64,000 bases of DNA from Denitrobaculum tricleocarpae (lineage in GTDB: Bacteria; Pseudomonadota; Alphaproteobacteria; Kiloniellales; Kiloniellaceae). The notes below the pieces were generated by a model. It was not told the DNA's origin and did no database searches. It saw nothing but the letters and a program-made list of their open reading frames with translations. Numbering within the stretch: the first letter of the stretch is position 1; every line of letters begins with the position of its first letter. Location of the stretch: NCBI RefSeq assembly GCF_007004665.1, contig NZ_ML660052.1, positions 744,001-808,000 on the forward strand. The letters run 5' to 3'. Both the position numbers and the translations under genes were made by a program. Of this stretch, positions 63,366 to 64,000 are shown piece after piece.

Positions 63366-64000
63366 CTAGAGAGAAAGCGTGAAGTAGGAGCGTGCGACCG
63401 CTTGACCGTTGACGATGACTTCAACGTGGTGCAGGCCGGGGTAATAGCGCCGTGTTGTTATCGGCCGGATAGCGTGTTTCTTGGCGAGTCTCGTCTGGCC
63501 GCCTGATTCGAGCGACAGGCTCTTCCATTTGAAAACCTTGGGTGAGCGCGTGCCGTCTGCCTTCACGTGGTGAACCGCATAGTCGATCATCAAATCCTGA
63601 CTCGCGGTGGCGTCCGATTCCAGGGTCAGCTCAAAAAGCAGGTTCTCGCCGAGTGTAAGCGTCGGTGTATGGAGTGCGAGCTCCGCCGAGAGTTTCTTCG
63701 GCGCAGTGAAACCGAAAACCTCGAGCGCGCCCTGATGCCCCTGTTTCAGGAGTGTCCGGCAGGCATGGCGGATGAGGCGCTTCCGGCTCTCGGAGGCGTC
63801 CTTCATCCATTGCGCGGCGATGCGCGCGACCAGATCGGGATGGTCTTTGGCGATATCGTTGAGATTGTTGGCGACCGAACGGCGCACGTAGTTTTCAGGA
63901 TCGTCGCGCAGTCTGGCGAGGATAGGCAGGATCGGAGCCGGGTCCTTCATCAGGGCCGGCAGGCGCATTGCCCAGGGCAGCCGCGGGCGGCATCCCTCCG
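63366..64000 (-). CDS. DNA alkylation repair protein (AlkD-like HEAT-repeat), partial at window edge
   Basis: The frame continues past ATG 63968 to the window edge (WAMRLPALM), so the gene's 5' end lies to the right. Visible features are HEAT-like helices (DDPENYVRRSVANNLNDIAK) and QWMKDASESRKRLIRHACRT. The C-terminal ~90 residues form a beta-rich extra domain (LGENLLFELTLESDATA, HVKADGTRSPKVFKWKSL) after the HEAT part. It may find alkylated bases without nucleotide flipping. Confidence 0.78.
   Translation of the reverse strand, partial: EGCRPRLPWAMRLPALMKDPAPILPILARLRDDPENYVRRSVANNLNDIAKDHPDLVARIAAQWMKDASESRKRLIRHACRTLLKQGHQGALEVFGFTAPKKLSAELALHTPTLTLGENLLFELTLESDATASQDLMIDYAVHHVKADGTRSPKVFKWKSLSLESGGQTRLAKKHAIRPITTRRYYPGLHHVEVIVNGQAVARSYFTLSL

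Overview
The window is high-GC chromosomal DNA, most likely from an alphaproteobacterium (Rhodospirillales-like; inferred from gene families and codon use, since there is no rRNA in the window). Genes are dense with several tightly overlapping operons. I saw no tRNA, rRNA, CRISPR array or complete insertion sequence.

0-20 kb is a surface-glycan locus that looks partly decayed. It holds a glutamine-dependent asparagine synthetase (asnB), a convergent TadG-like vWA protein, a PglK/MsbA-type ABC exporter, pseB, a broken methylase remnant, a sulfotransferase-like gene, a 270-bp MITE-like element, pseC, and then a perfect-looking 1858-bp tandem duplication (11090-14821). The duplication carries the 3' third of pseC, an internally deleted spsF remnant and a methyltransferase gene. 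A putative DUF115/GT42-like enzyme, a GT4 glycosyltransferase and a double-GT4 protein follow. Only pseB and pseC of the pseudaminic-acid pathway are intact here.

20-34 kb is mixed housekeeping and accessory content: SLC13 permease, fatty acid desaturase, XRE regulator, GFA enzyme with a PhnD-like protein, PEP-CTERM-like protein, DUF983, pentapeptide-repeat protein, peroxiredoxin-like protein with a palindrome-containing promoter, a histone H1-like Lys/Ala repeat protein built from about 32 thirty-base repeats, a hypothetical protein and a DMT exporter.

34-39 kb holds a PAS_5 protein and then a compact HPr-rel-A type locus: a secreted protein with an RRR-type signal, a PqqD-like protein, an HprK-related kinase and an NTP_transf_5 nucleotidyltransferase, followed by a Rap1a/Tai-like secreted protein. 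It is the best candidate here for a poorly characterised system.

39-47 kb carries a CUT2 sugar ABC transporter (all genes on the minus strand), a soluble GAF histidine kinase with a NarL-type response regulator, an SMP-30/gluconolactonase and a broken PAS_5 remnant.

47-58 kb is an amino-sugar recycling regulon. A minus-strand operon (murQ, solute-binding protein, two CUT1 permeases, Gfo/Idh/MocA oxidoreductase, ATPase) faces a plus-strand operon (BadF-type kinase, GntR regulator, SIS deaminase-like protein, nagA). Repeated TTGGTATT-type half-sites lie between them. Together they would import GlcNAc/MurNAc-type sugars without a PTS, phosphorylate them, cleave the lactyl ether, deacetylate and deaminate.

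58-64 kb holds an ABM monooxygenase, the YdbH-YnbE-YdbL envelope-lipid transport set, a TetR regulator and the 3' part of an AlkD-like DNA alkylation repair gene running off the right edge. In-frame 15-bp repeats recur in several unrelated proteins, which together with the 30-bp and 1858-bp tandem repeats suggests a genome prone to repeat expansion.
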